Of a DNA stretch of 32,257 nt, positions 1 through 8,510 are shown piece by piece; the stretch's first letter is position 1; every line of letters starts with the position of its first letter. The stretch comes from Akkermansiaceae bacterium. Lineage in GTDB: Bacteria; Verrucomicrobiota; Verrucomicrobiia; Verrucomicrobiales; Akkermansiaceae. The stretch lies in contig CAIKHZ010000180.1 of the NCBI GenBank assembly GCA_903827375.1, positions 1 through 32,257 on the forward strand. The letters run 5' to 3'. The notes under the pieces were generated by a model. It did no database searches and was not told the DNA's origin. It was given only the letters and a program-made list of their open reading frames with translations. The position numbers and the translations under genes are program-made.

Positions 1-46
1 GGATTCCCTAACTGTCGGCTGTGGGCAGAAGCGCAATGCTTCAAAG

Positions 47-119
47 AAATGTTACCATGCGACTGACCCCATCGGTGACCCCATCGGCCGATGGGGTCAG
101 TCCTCGCATGGTAACATTT
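47..119. repeat. Nested palindromic repeat (long hairpin)
   Basis: The outer arms (AAATGTTACCATGCGA from 47, and its complement ending at 119) pair, with a 3-nt bulge beside a second paired block, CTGACCCC. Inside lies a perfect 24-bp palindrome (76-99), TGACCCCATCGG followed by its complement. The left 12-mer is also duplicated in tandem (64-75 and 76-87). The structure would fold into a long, very stable hairpin. It has no T-tract and lies over 260 bp beyond the stop of the neighbouring gene, so it is not an obvious terminator. It may be a REP/MITE-like dispersed element; no transposase is visible nearby. Confidence 0.7.
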
Positions 120-386
120 GAGCTTGCTCGACCCCGTGGTGCTTTTGAGGTCGAACAGTGAGTTCTGAGGATAGTTAGAGAGGCAATTCATGGGGATAGT
201 CGGGTGCATCTAAGAAGGCAAAGTTTCAGGGCAGGTGTACGGCCAAACCCGGAAACCGGGCACAATAATGGCAGTTTCCACCGATGGAGACTGTGCGCCA
301 AGGGGGCCGCCCATTGCACCAGTGGTGTCGGGCGGAGCAGCACGGTCTCGACTTTGCCAGATCATTGATCACAGTCTCCGACCTAC
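120..386. other. Intergenic stretch without a recognisable gene
   Basis: No reading frame here has convincing protein character. The short plus-strand frame from 235 runs antisense into the neighbouring surface-protein gene. A small CCCGG-AAA-CCGGG stem is present near 250. Nothing else can be supported. Confidence 0.5.
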
Positions 387-1330
387 TCAGTTCTCCGTGG
401 CCCGCAGGCGGCTGAAAAGACGACCGGCAGGCGAGGCATGGCTGGTGGGAATCTTCACCGTTACATCGTCAGTCGCGTGACCCGGGACGTCCGTGACCAC
501 AATGTCGCCGAACGGGCCGGCGACCAGATCGACGGTGTGCCACGAATCGAGGGTGCCCAGATCGTTGCTGTATTCGAGGAAGAGCTTGGCCGGCCCCAGG
601 TCACTCACGCGCAGGAAATGCAGCGTCAGGTCGCTGGCGTCCTTTACCGAGGTGGGCAGCAACGAGCATGCGTTGGTGGACACGTCCCCGGCTGTGAGCA
701 TCCAGGCGAGGCCGTTGGCGACACCGTCGGCGTTGGCGTCGGCGGTGAAACTCGCGCTGCCGGCCCACATTTGATAGGGAGACGAGGAACCGGTGCCGGA
801 GGTGACGTTAAGCACGCCGGCACCTGAAAAATGCGCGTCATCTTTGTGTGCCGCGCCGGAAGTTCTGGAACCCCAGGTGCCGGACGTCACTTGTGCGCCG
901 TTGATGTACAACTTGCCGACGGTGTCGTTGACAGAGGTGCCGAGTTCGAGCTTGGCACCGTCGGCGATGGAAACGGTGGAGGTCTCGTTGCTGGCGTTCG
1001 CGTTCGCAAGCGCCAGCGTGCCCTCACTGATGGTGGTGTCGCCAGTATAGGTGGGCGCCGTGAGCAACGTCAGCTTGCCGGCGCCGGACTTGACCAGGGC
1101 GGTGCCGCTGACAACACCCGTGAGCGTGGAATCGGTGCCGGTCGCCGTCAATGTCGCTGCCGAACCGGTGAGTGTTACTCCATTGGCGATGGTGGCCGCA
1201 GTGCCGTCAAAGAGCATCGAGCCGCTGTTGTCGCCGTCAACGGTGATGGCCCGAACGACCGAGGTGGTGCCGTTGATCATTTCCAGCCGGGTGTAATTGT
1301 TAGAACCCAAATTGCTAGCCAGAGTATAGC
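385..1330. repeat. Direct repeat copy A (3' half of AT-repeat paralogue 1)
   Basis: About 945 bp that align without any net insertion or deletion to 6372-7317, at a constant offset of 5987 bp. By eye the translated products are close to 90% identical here. Similarity falls off upstream of about 1330. The repeats flank the Verru_Chthon A gene in direct orientation. Confidence 0.8.
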
Positions 1331-2366
1331 TGCTCGTGTCGCTCGCAAGAGTGCCGGAATTGTCCAGGCGCAGGGCATTGTTGCCCGCCCAGGTGAAATT
1401 GCCCACTGCCCAATTGCCATCCGGTCGGTTGGCGGTGGTCTTGCTTTCTTCCATGTTCACGTTGGCCCCTATGTTTTTATAGGCGAGCACGGCCCCCTCC
1501 ATCTTGACGAGACTCCAGCGTGCGCCGCTGCTCCAGTTACCTGCATTGACAAAGCTTGATCCGCCATTAAATGGATCGTAAAACTGCAGGGTCCCGTTGT
1601 TGAAGATATGCCCCCAACCATTGGTGGTGTTTCCCGTGCCATCAATCCCGGTGGTACTCAGGGTTGCGCCGCCATTTGTGCCGTCAACATTGAACACATA
1701 CTCCGTTGCGCTTGTTGACTGGATATTGGCAACACCTGTGCCGTAGGCATAGAAGAGCCCGCCGGCGTCGATGTTGATTTTGCTGGTGGTGGTGGTGTTG
1801 GCTTTGATGCCAAAACCGTCATTGTTATCCACGCTGAATCCCGCCGACGAGCCGGCACCCGTGATGTGGAGCACATTGCCCGTGCCGGAGGTCGCTGACA
1901 TGTTGCACCATCCTTTGAAGCTGATTTTGGCACCGCCGCTGACCGTCACCGTGTTATGTGTGTTGGCACCACCCGCGATGTTGAAAGAATAGTTGGCAGT
2001 GCCGGCATGATCCCAGTTGACGCCACAATTGCCGGTCACCACGGTGGCGGGGCCATCAAAAGTGACCGTGCTGTTGGTGCCGCCCAAAAGCATGGCACCG
2101 ATGGGGCTACTGGGGCTACCGCCAGGGGTGGAAGGTCCGACGAGCGAACCGCTGCTGATGAGCACATTGCCACTGGTGCCATTGCCCAAGAGCAGCCGGG
2201 TCGTGCTGCTGCTGTCCCAACCGAGGCCACTGGCATCCCCCGAGTAGGTTGGGTAGGAAAGATCGGCTGCCGGAGCGGCACCCGGCAGGGCTGCCAGCAT
2301 TCCGGCGGCAATGGCACCTGCGAGACGCCGGTGGGAATGGGTTGGTTTAGTGAATGTTGGATTCAT
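387..2366 (-). CDS. Secreted autotransporter-associated beta-strand repeat protein (paralogue 1)
   Basis: This 659-residue protein is predicted to be exported: a basic n-region (HSHRR), a hydrophobic alanine-rich stretch, and a likely cleavage after APA near residue 33. The body is rich in Gly, Thr, Ser and Asn, in short repeats typical of right-handed beta-helices. One clear autotransporter-associated repeat occurs around residues 420-460 (LVKSGAGKLTLLTAPTYTGD). The last ~137 residues form a separate module beginning SPYQMWAG, with the calcium-loop-like DANADGVANGLAWML motif common in verrucomicrobial exported proteins. There is no PEP-CTERM tail and no autotransporter barrel, so the surface-attachment mode is unknown. 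The ATG at 2366 is chosen because it gives a complete signal peptide; no clear Shine-Dalgarno is seen. The C-terminal ~300 residues nearly match the second paralogue (6374-8404), while the N-terminal parts are divergent. A structural or adhesive surface role is inferred only. Confidence 0.85.
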   Translation of the reverse strand: MNPTFTKPTHSHRRLAGAIAAGMLAALPGAAPAADLSYPTYSGDASGLGWDSSSTTRLLLGNGTSGNVLISSGSLVGPSTPGGSPSSPIGAMLLGGTNSTVTFDGPATVVTGNCGVNWDHAGTANYSFNIAGGANTHNTVTVSGGAKISFKGWCNMSATSGTGNVLHITGAGSSAGFSVDNNDGFGIKANTTTTSKINIDAGGLFYAYGTGVANIQSTSATEYVFNVDGTNGGATLSTTGIDGTGNTTNGWGHIFNNGTLQFYDPFNGGSSFVNAGNWSSGARWSLVKMEGAVLAYKNIGANVNMEESKTTANRPDGNWAVGNFTWAGNNALRLDNSGTLASDTSSYTLASNLGSNNYTRLEMINGTTSVVRAITVDGDNSGSMLFDGTAATIANGVTLTGSAATLTATGTDSTLTGVVSGTALVKSGAGKLTLLTAPTYTGDTTISEGTLALANANASNETSTVSIADGAKLELGTSVNDTVGKLYINGAQVTSGTWGSRTSGAAHKDDAHFSGAGVLNVTSGTGSSSPYQMWAGSASFTADANADGVANGLAWMLTAGDVSTNACSLLPTSVKDASDLTLHFLRVSDLGPAKLFLEYSNDLGTLDSWHTVDLVAGPFGDIVVTDVPGHATDDVTVKIPTSHASPAGRLFSRLRATEN

Positions 2367-2429
2367 TTTTGGTTAGGTTTGATTGTTGGATTAAACTTGG
2401 ATTCATGGGGTTTCTAATTTCTGTGTTTC

Positions 2430-2504
2430 TTCGAGGCATTACACCTCACCCACCAATGATTGTGGTAGTTTCCGCAAGCTGTCATGTCCCAAAAATAGGG
2501 GACA
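2430..2504 (-). promoter_or_regulatory. Composite upstream element of AT-repeat paralogue 1
   Basis: On the plus strand there is TTCGAG at 2430, TTCC at 2470, and TGTCCC at 2485 that forms an inverted repeat with GGGGACA ending at 2504. TTCGAG and TGTCCC are exactly 55 bp apart, as in front of two other AT-repeat genes (8410/8465 and 18273/18328). Read on the coding strand, the palindrome is distal and the second element (GTAATGCCTCGAA) is proximal, 63 nt before the ATG. This suggests an upstream binding site plus a -10-like region. The palindrome also follows the stop of the upstream gene (2529), so a terminator role is possible, but there is no T-tract. Confidence 0.6.
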
Positions 2505-2528
2505 AACAGGTTCGTTTGAACAGTCGTC

Positions 2529-5500
2529 CTACACTTCATCCTTCGACAGCCAGCGGAAGGAGACGATTCTGAGGCGGCGGCCAAACATCCGGTTGATCGG
2601 ATTGGAGTTGGGGGCATCATAGACATTCACCGAGGGGCGGTCCACGGGATTGAGGTATTCCGGGATGCGCTGCACAACGGCCTCGGCATAGGCGCGGGCC
2701 GTCACCTTGCCATTGGCATCGGTGGCTTCGCCACAGGTGCGGATCACAAAGGTATCTCCGCGGACGGTGGCTAGGGGCTCGATCAGATGCATGATGTCGC
2801 CTTGGCTGATCCAGCCAGGAGCGCCCTCGGCGGGGTTGCCGAGGGCGTTTTCAACAGTTTTGTAGCGGTAGATGGCTGGGTTACCCAGATCGGCGGCAGT
2901 CACCGGAATCTGCGAGGCAAACACCGCATCGTTGACCTTGGCCCGGTCGATGGCCGTCTGCAACGCGCCGCGGCGAGTCAATTCGGAATTCGCGCCGATT
3001 CGCCGGTTGACGAATTCCGAGAGCGACAGGAAGGGGCCGCGGGCTTTGACCTGAGCGACGATTTCCCTTGCGAGATCTTCCACTTGAGTTTCATACAATT
3101 CCCGGTAGCCATTCCACTGGTTAGCCCTGATGTTGTCGATGCGTTTGGTATCGACAACCTGGGCAGTGGCGCTGCCACCATTGACCAGTGACATCGAGAG
3201 GATGGGGGTGTCGGAGGGGTTGTCGGAGGTGATGATCGGATTCTTGGGCCAGAGGATGGGGATTTCAGACTTGTTGAGGGTGGAGAGCACGGCCTTCCAT
3301 GCCTGCACGGAGGTGGAGTTGACGTTGAAGGGGCCCTTGACCATCATGTACTCGGCCGCCAGTTGAAACGCGTTGGCCGTGGGCTTGCCGTCCGCCACCA
3401 ACTCGGCGCTCGCTTGGGCAGTGGTCCGGCCCCCTGGCAAGTACGCTTGGATGGACTGTGCCCTCAGCGGTGCCTTGTTGTCTAGAAAATCGTTCAACAC
3501 GTTGCCAACTGCCTTGTCGTAAAGCGGGGCGATGGTGGAAAAGAAGAACCGGTCGTAAAGCGCGTGGTTAGCTAACACGCTATGGTCGAGGAGTTCGTAG
3601 TGGGTCAAGCCAACCTGGTACACCGAATCCGTACTCATGAGCGGGGACACCCGGGAATTGGCAACGGGCTGGGTGAAACTGGGCAGAAACGGCGTGGTCA
3701 GTGCGTTGGAACGGCGGAAATCCGCGATCGTCTGCATCGGCCCGAGAGGCAATTCCAGGTAGCTGCCCGACTTGATGCCGCGCGTGGTGGTATTACCCGT
3801 GAGTACATTGACGCGATTGTCCGCATCGATTTCAAGAATGTCATCCACATTCCCTGGCAGAGGGACGAGATTGAGTTCAAAGGGCTGCATGCCCGGCACC
3901 TCCTTCTGCATATCCATCTGGATCACGGTGCTGGCAGGGTTGTGATCGGCATAGGGTTTGCCGGCAAGGCGTCCGTCTCGAAGGGCGTTGAGCGCCCCTG
4001 GGAGGGTGGTTCGCTTGTTAGTTTCGTACACACCGCCGTTCGTGGTGCGGGCGTAGGCGGAGAAGAGGGCAAATGCCTTGGCATTGCCCAGTGCCTTGAG
4101 CGGGACTCGGTTGGAGTTATAGGCCATATCGGCAGCGAAGCCGCCTTCTTGCGGGAAGAAAAACGTCTTATTGAAGATTTTGGCGAGCGTGGCAGCGTCT
4201 CCATACACGAAATCCATGCCGCCATAACTGGTGGTCTTCCCGTCGCTCACCAAGCTCGCAGTCACCTGAAACCGGTCCTTCATGCCATAGGTCGGCTGCT
4301 TGATCCCGAACTCGATTCGCACCAGATCCTGGGGGTGCAGGCCCAGTACCCCGGCACTTTGATCGTTGGTGTTGAGCACCTGGTCCAGGGGCGTGAGCCA
4401 GTCAATGTCGAAGCCAACCGCCTTGCCGGCGAATCCCGGCTTGCCTTTGAGCATCGTCGTGACTTGGCCGGTGGCGCGATCCACACCCGTTTGAGTGTTG
4501 GTCCAGTCGTTCCAAGTGCCGTCCATTTGGTTATCGAAGCTGGCGTCTGGGTTCAAGTAAGGGCCGCTGACCATCGTTTGGCCGGGCTTGAGCACGATCG
4601 GTCCGGAGGTCGCACTGCTGGTCGAGGCGGTCCAGTTGCCGATATCCAGAGCGAACGATTTTTCGCCACGAGCGTCGGACCCCCTTCCGAGGCTCGTGTT
4701 GTTGATATACAATTCACTCATTGAGACCAGTCCGACGTTCTGTTGCTGGCCGTTGACGCTGAAATTGAAACCCACCGGGGGATTGCGAATCACCACCTGC
4801 ATGCGGTCGAACGAAATGTTGATATTGTAGGGGTTATGGAGGGTGACCAGGGGGATGTAAATCAAGTGCCCCATGCGCGACATGCCTTGGCTGAGAATGC
4901 CGCCCCAATGGGCATCCCGGGTGAGGAAGCTGTATAAAATTTCCACCTTGGCGATGACCGGACCAGGGGAAAAACCCTCCGGCGCAAGCTGTGTGGCTGT
5001 TAGGTTGAGTGCACTGTCCGGCTGGCAGGCATAGACCGGCGAAATGTCAGGGGCGGTGATTTTCTTGTAACTATTGTAATAGCCGGCTAGCGCCGACCAA
5101 TTGGGGTCGGAAATTCCGGTGATCTTATGGGTGGAAGCGTAGAGTTTTTGGCCGGCGTATTTGGCGGGCAGGTCGGCACTCTCAAAGATGGCGGTGAGAT
5201 CTTCCTTGAGGCCACCCTCGCGCACGTTGGTCATCACGCCCATCGAGTAGGGCGTCAGTGCGTTGCGCAACCTGCCGATCTGAGGTCCCTCCGTCACCAA
5301 CCCAAGTTGATTGAGGTCGAGCAGTTTCCCTGAGGCTGCAACGGCCTTGGTGTAGTTCGCCGGGGAGTCATCGGTGGGGAGTGCGCGTGGCTTCGTCGGA
5401 TCGCTGAAAATCAGGGCGGCGGGATCCGGGCGATGGCCGGTGAGCAGGGCGCACTTTTTCGCCAGAGTTTCCTTTAGGCCGGGGTCGCGATAGGAATTGA

Positions 5501-6116
5501 TCCGCGCTTTTGCCGCTTCATCGGTCACCTGCCAGGCCAGACCGCCGTCCTGCTGGCCGTTGCGAAAAAGCGCGACCCGGCCGGCTTTAACTTTCTGGGA
5601 CTCATCGGCGTTCCCGCCGAGGGAGCCGGCTCCCACCAACTCGATGGCGTCCTGGGCTTGCGGTCGGCTGGGGTAGCCTGGATCGGAGGTAACGGTCGGG
5701 TCGTTGTCCGAGACCAGCCATGTCTTGAAGCGCCGGGTTTTTTCGCCGGTGTAGTCGAGTCCGGCCGCCTTGGGGTTGTAATTCCACGACTCCCAGACGC
5801 CGGTGAGATTGCGCTTGGAGGCGTAGCCCGACGAAGCCTCCGAATCCAGGATTTGCGAGCCCAGAATCTCAGAACTGGCGGAAACCCGCTTGTCAGGTCC
5901 CATCGATTTTTGCAACGCGCCCAGCGCTAACATCAAGGCCAGCCTCGCGTCGGCGCGGGCGGTGGCCATCGCGCGTTGGTTGGACGACTCACGCAGGCAG
6001 GAGGCGGAAAGCGACAGCAGGCCGACCACGAGCACTGTCAACAGCACCATCAGACTGAGGGTCATGACCAGAGCAAACCCCCGTTGCTTATTCTTCAAGT
6101 TATATCTCCGGATCAT
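2529..6116 (-). CDS. Verru_Chthon cassette protein A (pilin-like exported protein)
   Basis: A 1195-residue protein. The N-terminus has a short basic leader (RRYNLKNKQRG) followed by FALVMTLSLMVLLTVLVVGL, a prepilin-like Gly/Phe processing site and hydrophobic helix resembling PilX/GspK-type minor pseudopilins. The rest is a long, mostly polar domain; the segment 'VARARADARLALMLALGALQ'-like after the helix and the overall size match the verrucomicrobial Verru_Chthon cassette protein A family as I recognise it. That family is normally found with pseudopilin-like proteins B, C and D and is thought to belong to a type II secretion/pilus-like assembly; the function is unproven. Here neither flank carries B, C or D, so it is an orphan. 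ATG at 6116 is the only start that preserves the leader. Between its stop and the next gene is the regulatory element of paralogue 1. Confidence 0.82.
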   Translation of the reverse strand: MIRRYNLKNKQRGFALVMTLSLMVLLTVLVVGLLSLSASCLRESSNQRAMATARADARLALMLALGALQKSMGPDKRVSASSEILGSQILDSEASSGYASKRNLTGVWESWNYNPKAAGLDYTGEKTRRFKTWLVSDNDPTVTSDPGYPSRPQAQDAIELVGAGSLGGNADESQKVKAGRVALFRNGQQDGGLAWQVTDEAAKARINSYRDPGLKETLAKKCALLTGHRPDPAALIFSDPTKPRALPTDDSPANYTKAVAASGKLLDLNQLGLVTEGPQIGRLRNALTPYSMGVMTNVREGGLKEDLTAIFESADLPAKYAGQKLYASTHKITGISDPNWSALAGYYNSYKKITAPDISPVYACQPDSALNLTATQLAPEGFSPGPVIAKVEILYSFLTRDAHWGGILSQGMSRMGHLIYIPLVTLHNPYNINISFDRMQVVIRNPPVGFNFSVNGQQQNVGLVSMSELYINNTSLGRGSDARGEKSFALDIGNWTASTSSATSGPIVLKPGQTMVSGPYLNPDASFDNQMDGTWNDWTNTQTGVDRATGQVTTMLKGKPGFAGKAVGFDIDWLTPLDQVLNTNDQSAGVLGLHPQDLVRIEFGIKQPTYGMKDRFQVTASLVSDGKTTSYGGMDFVYGDAATLAKIFNKTFFFPQEGGFAADMAYNSNRVPLKALGNAKAFALFSAYARTTNGGVYETNKRTTLPGALNALRDGRLAGKPYADHNPASTVIQMDMQKEVPGMQPFELNLVPLPGNVDDILEIDADNRVNVLTGNTTTRGIKSGSYLELPLGPMQTIADFRRSNALTTPFLPSFTQPVANSRVSPLMSTDSVYQVGLTHYELLDHSVLANHALYDRFFFSTIAPLYDKAVGNVLNDFLDNKAPLRAQSIQAYLPGGRTTAQASAELVADGKPTANAFQLAAEYMMVKGPFNVNSTSVQAWKAVLSTLNKSEIPILWPKNPIITSDNPSDTPILSMSLVNGGSATAQVVDTKRIDNIRANQWNGYRELYETQVEDLAREIVAQVKARGPFLSLSEFVNRRIGANSELTRRGALQTAIDRAKVNDAVFASQIPVTAADLGNPAIYRYKTVENALGNPAEGAPGWISQGDIMHLIEPLATVRGDTFVIRTCGEATDANGKVTARAYAEAVVQRIPEYLNPVDRPSVNVYDAPNSNPINRMFGRRLRIVSFRWLSKDEV

Positions 6117-6180
6117 GGCGCTGAAGGGAATACTAAGAACCGTGCATGAGTCGCCGTGATGGCCACATTTCCTACGGTGC

Positions 6181-6290
6181 CCGCTTGCGCGGGAATCGCC
6201 AGCGCCACTGCTGCGGCGCTGGCATCGGCGAGCAACAGGGAGAATTCGGTGGTATTAATTGAGGTTGGTTTGATGAATGTTAGGTTTCAC
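6181..6290 (-). pseudogene. Relic 5' end (leader and signal peptide) of an AT-repeat gene
   Basis: Read on the minus strand from 6290, GTGAAACCTAACATTC and then AAACCAACC closely matches the first codons of AT-repeat paralogue 1 (ATGAATCCAACATTC, AAACCAACC), with one extra base that shifts the frame. In the shifted frame the sequence continues as KPTSINTTEFSLLLADASAA and ends in AIPAQAG, which looks like a signal peptide. No repeat body follows; the Verru_Chthon A start codon comes instead, at 6116. A TTCGAT motif at 6319 resembles the proximal promoter element of the AT-repeat genes, but the matching distal palindrome is missing because the stop of the next gene lies there. It may still act as the leader or promoter of the Verru_Chthon A gene. 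Confidence 0.5.
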
Positions 6291-6371
6291 GGTGGTTGCT
6301 CATGCTTTTTGTGCTTCTTTCGATGCACTGAGCCGTAAGGGAATCCGTCTCTTGAGTGGTGTCTTCGCCCT

Positions 6372-7317
6372 GCTCAGTTCTCCGCAGCACGCAGACGGGC
6401 GTAGAGGCGGCCGGCAGCCGAGGCATGGCTGGTCGGAATCTTCACCGTTACATCGTCAGTCGCATGGCCTGCATTGACATCGACCACAATGTCGCCGAAC
6501 GGACCGTCGATGAGATCGACGGCATGCCATGAATCGACGGTGCCCAGATCGTTGCTGTATTCGAGGAAGAGCTTCGCCGACCCCACGTCACTCACCAGCA
6601 GGAAATGCAGCGTCAGGTAGCTGGCGTCCCTTGCCGGGGTGGGCAGCAACGAGCACGCGTTGGTGGATACGTCCCCGGCTGTTAGCATCCAGGCGAGGCC
6701 GTTGGCGATACCGTCGCCATTGGCGTCCGCAGTGAAACTCGCGCTGCCGGCCCACATCTTATAGGGAGAGGAGGAACCGGTGCCGGAGGTGACGTTGAGC
6801 ACACCGTCACCCGCAAAATGCGCGTCATCCTGGTGTGCCGCGCCGGAAGTGCTGGAACCCCAGGTGCCGGACGCCACCTGGACTCCGGCGAGGTATAACT
6901 TGTCCACGGTGTCGTTGACAAAGATGCCGAGTTCGAGCTTGGCACCGACGGCGATGGAAACGCTGGAGGTCTCGTTGCTGGCGTTCGCGTTCGTCAGCGC
7001 CAGCGTGCCCTCGCTGATGGTGGTGTCGCCGGTATAGGTGGGTGCCGTAAGCAAGGTCAGCTTGCCGGCACCAGACTTGACCAGGGAGGTGCCGCTGACA
7101 ACACCCGTGAGCGTGGAATCCGCGCCGGTCGCCGTCAATGTCGCTGCCGATCCGGCGAGTGTCACTCCGTTGGTGATGGTGGCTGCAGTGCCCTCAAACA
7201 ACATCGAACCGCTGTTATCGCCGTCAACGGTAATGGCCCGCGCGACCGACGTGGTGCCGTTGATCATTTCCAGGCTGGTGTAATTCTTCGAGCCCAGATT
7301 GTTGGCCAGCCTGTAGC
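6372..7317. repeat. Direct repeat copy B (3' half of AT-repeat paralogue 2)
   Basis: Partner of 385-1330, offset 5987 bp with no net indels. The conserved region covers the AT-repeat unit and the whole C-terminal module. Homology weakens just past the codons for NYTSLEM. The two copies flank the Verru_Chthon A gene in direct orientation. Confidence 0.8.
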
Positions 7318-8404
7318 TCCCGGTGTCGGTGGAGGCGGAGTTGTTCAAACGCATGGTGTTATTGCCGGCATAGCTGAAGCCGGAGGCGTTGCCCGCCGTG
7401 CTTTCATCCATTCTGGCAGCCGACGCATTCCGGTACGACAACACGCCGCCATCAATGAAGACTTGGGACGCATAAATGCTGTTTAAATTAAAGTGGTTGG
7501 AGTTGTTAGGACTAACCCGAGAGGGGCTGATCGACTCCAACGCCCCGCCGTTGAATATGTGGGCAATCCCGTTGCCTGCTGCCCCACAATACTGAATCGC
7601 TGCAACGCCTAAAACCGAACGCCCTCCGGCCCCATTCACATTGACCCCGTACTTTCCGGCTCCCACGTCCGATTTGACATTGCAAAGCCCCATTCCATAA
7701 ACATACAAGGCCCCACCGCTGGTGATATTGACCCTGTTGGTTTTGGCTGCAGCGTTTCCACTGGAGTTGCCGAATCCATCATTGCCGTTGCCGCCATATA
7801 TGCCACCGCTAAGACTCAAGGTAACGGTTGAACCTGCCCCGTCAATATTGAGCGTATTGCCCGTGCCATCGAGGCCCGACCAACCTGGATTGACGAACGT
7901 GGCACCAGCCAGCACGTTCATCGTGTTATTGGTTCCCTGCAAGTGAAACGAGCCATTGGTGGTGCCGCCAGCGGTGCCCCAATTCCTCTCGCTGGTGATG
8001 ATCACTTGGGTCGAACTGCCAGTGAACGTCACCGTGTTGCCGGTGCCCAGGATATTCAATGAGATGATGCCCTTGTCCGGGGGGAGGTTGACCAACCCAT
8101 CGGTCAGCGTGCCACTGTTCATGATGAACATTTGGCCTGAGACTGCCGGGCCGAACTGCAGTCGATTGTTATCGCCGAAGTTGCCGCCGCTGCCACCTGG
8201 GCCGCCGGAACCTTCGATGCCGCCGCTGCCAAAGCCACCAATGCCAACGATGTCCGTGGCGGATCCGGTGATACTGGTTGTTATATTGATGTCCGCCGCC
8301 ATCGCGACGGTCGGAAAGGCCGCAAGTGAGGCGATGACAACGACCGTTCGTGCGACCGCTTGACTGCTCCGGGCACCCGTAAATGGATTAATCTTGGCTT
8401 TCAT
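6374..8404 (-). CDS. Secreted autotransporter-associated beta-strand repeat protein (paralogue 2)
   Basis: A 676-residue exported protein. I chose ATG 8404 (MKAKINPFTG) because it gives a complete signal peptide (VVVIASLAAFPTVAMA, cleavage near residue 36). An in-frame GTG at 8458 would add 18 residues that do not look like a signal. The N-terminal half is Gly/Asn-rich with many beta-helix-like turns. An autotransporter-associated repeat (LVKSGAGKLTLLTAPTYTGD) and the same C-terminal module as paralogue 1 follow, with DANGDGIANGLAWML near the start of the module. No PEP-CTERM tail is present. The 3' ~945 bp are a near copy of the first paralogue, while the 5' half is divergent. The proximal promoter-like element lies only 5 nt before this ATG, so the transcript may be almost leaderless. 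Role inferred: surface or matrix structural protein. Confidence 0.83.
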   Translation of the reverse strand: MKAKINPFTGARSSQAVARTVVVIASLAAFPTVAMAADINITTSITGSATDIVGIGGFGSGGIEGSGGPGGSGGNFGDNNRLQFGPAVSGQMFIMNSGTLTDGLVNLPPDKGIISLNILGTGNTVTFTGSSTQVIITSERNWGTAGGTTNGSFHLQGTNNTMNVLAGATFVNPGWSGLDGTGNTLNIDGAGSTVTLSLSGGIYGGNGNDGFGNSSGNAAAKTNRVNITSGGALYVYGMGLCNVKSDVGAGKYGVNVNGAGGRSVLGVAAIQYCGAAGNGIAHIFNGGALESISPSRVSPNNSNHFNLNSIYASQVFIDGGVLSYRNASAARMDESTAGNASGFSYAGNNTMRLNNSASTDTGSYRLANNLGSKNYTSLEMINGTTSVARAITVDGDNSGSMLFEGTAATITNGVTLAGSAATLTATGADSTLTGVVSGTSLVKSGAGKLTLLTAPTYTGDTTISEGTLALTNANASNETSSVSIAVGAKLELGIFVNDTVDKLYLAGVQVASGTWGSSTSGAAHQDDAHFAGDGVLNVTSGTGSSSPYKMWAGSASFTADANGDGIANGLAWMLTAGDVSTNACSLLPTPARDASYLTLHFLLVSDVGSAKLFLEYSNDLGTVDSWHAVDLIDGPFGDIVVDVNAGHATDDVTVKIPTSHASAAGRLYARLRAAEN

Positions 8405-8409
8405 GATTC

Positions 8410-8485
8410 TTCGAGAAGTTACTCTAGAGGCCCACCAAGCTGGCGTCATTCCAGCCACCCATCATATCCCTTACATAAGGGGGAT
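8410..8485 (-). promoter_or_regulatory. Composite upstream element of AT-repeat paralogue 2
   Basis: Plus-strand TTCGAG starts at 8410, TTCC at 8449 and TATCCC at 8465. ATCCCTTA (8466-8473) pairs with TAAGGG..AT ending at 8485. The spacing between TTCGAG and the TxTCCC hexamer is again exactly 55 bp. It lies between this gene's start and the stop of the PEP-CTERM gene at 8511. Confidence 0.6.
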
Positions 8486-8510
8486 TGGCTAGACCCACCA
8501 GCCCCTCAGG

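Noticed and set aside
1776..1800. GGT-rich short tandem tract as a possible phase-variation site
   Set aside because: It encodes an in-frame Thr run (triplet repeats do not shift frame) and is too short and imperfect.
3582..4724. Long plus-strand frame (380 aa) antisense to the Verru_Chthon A gene
   Set aside because: GC-rich shadow frame with His/Gly/Arg-rich text and no recognisable domain; the minus-strand gene is clearly real.
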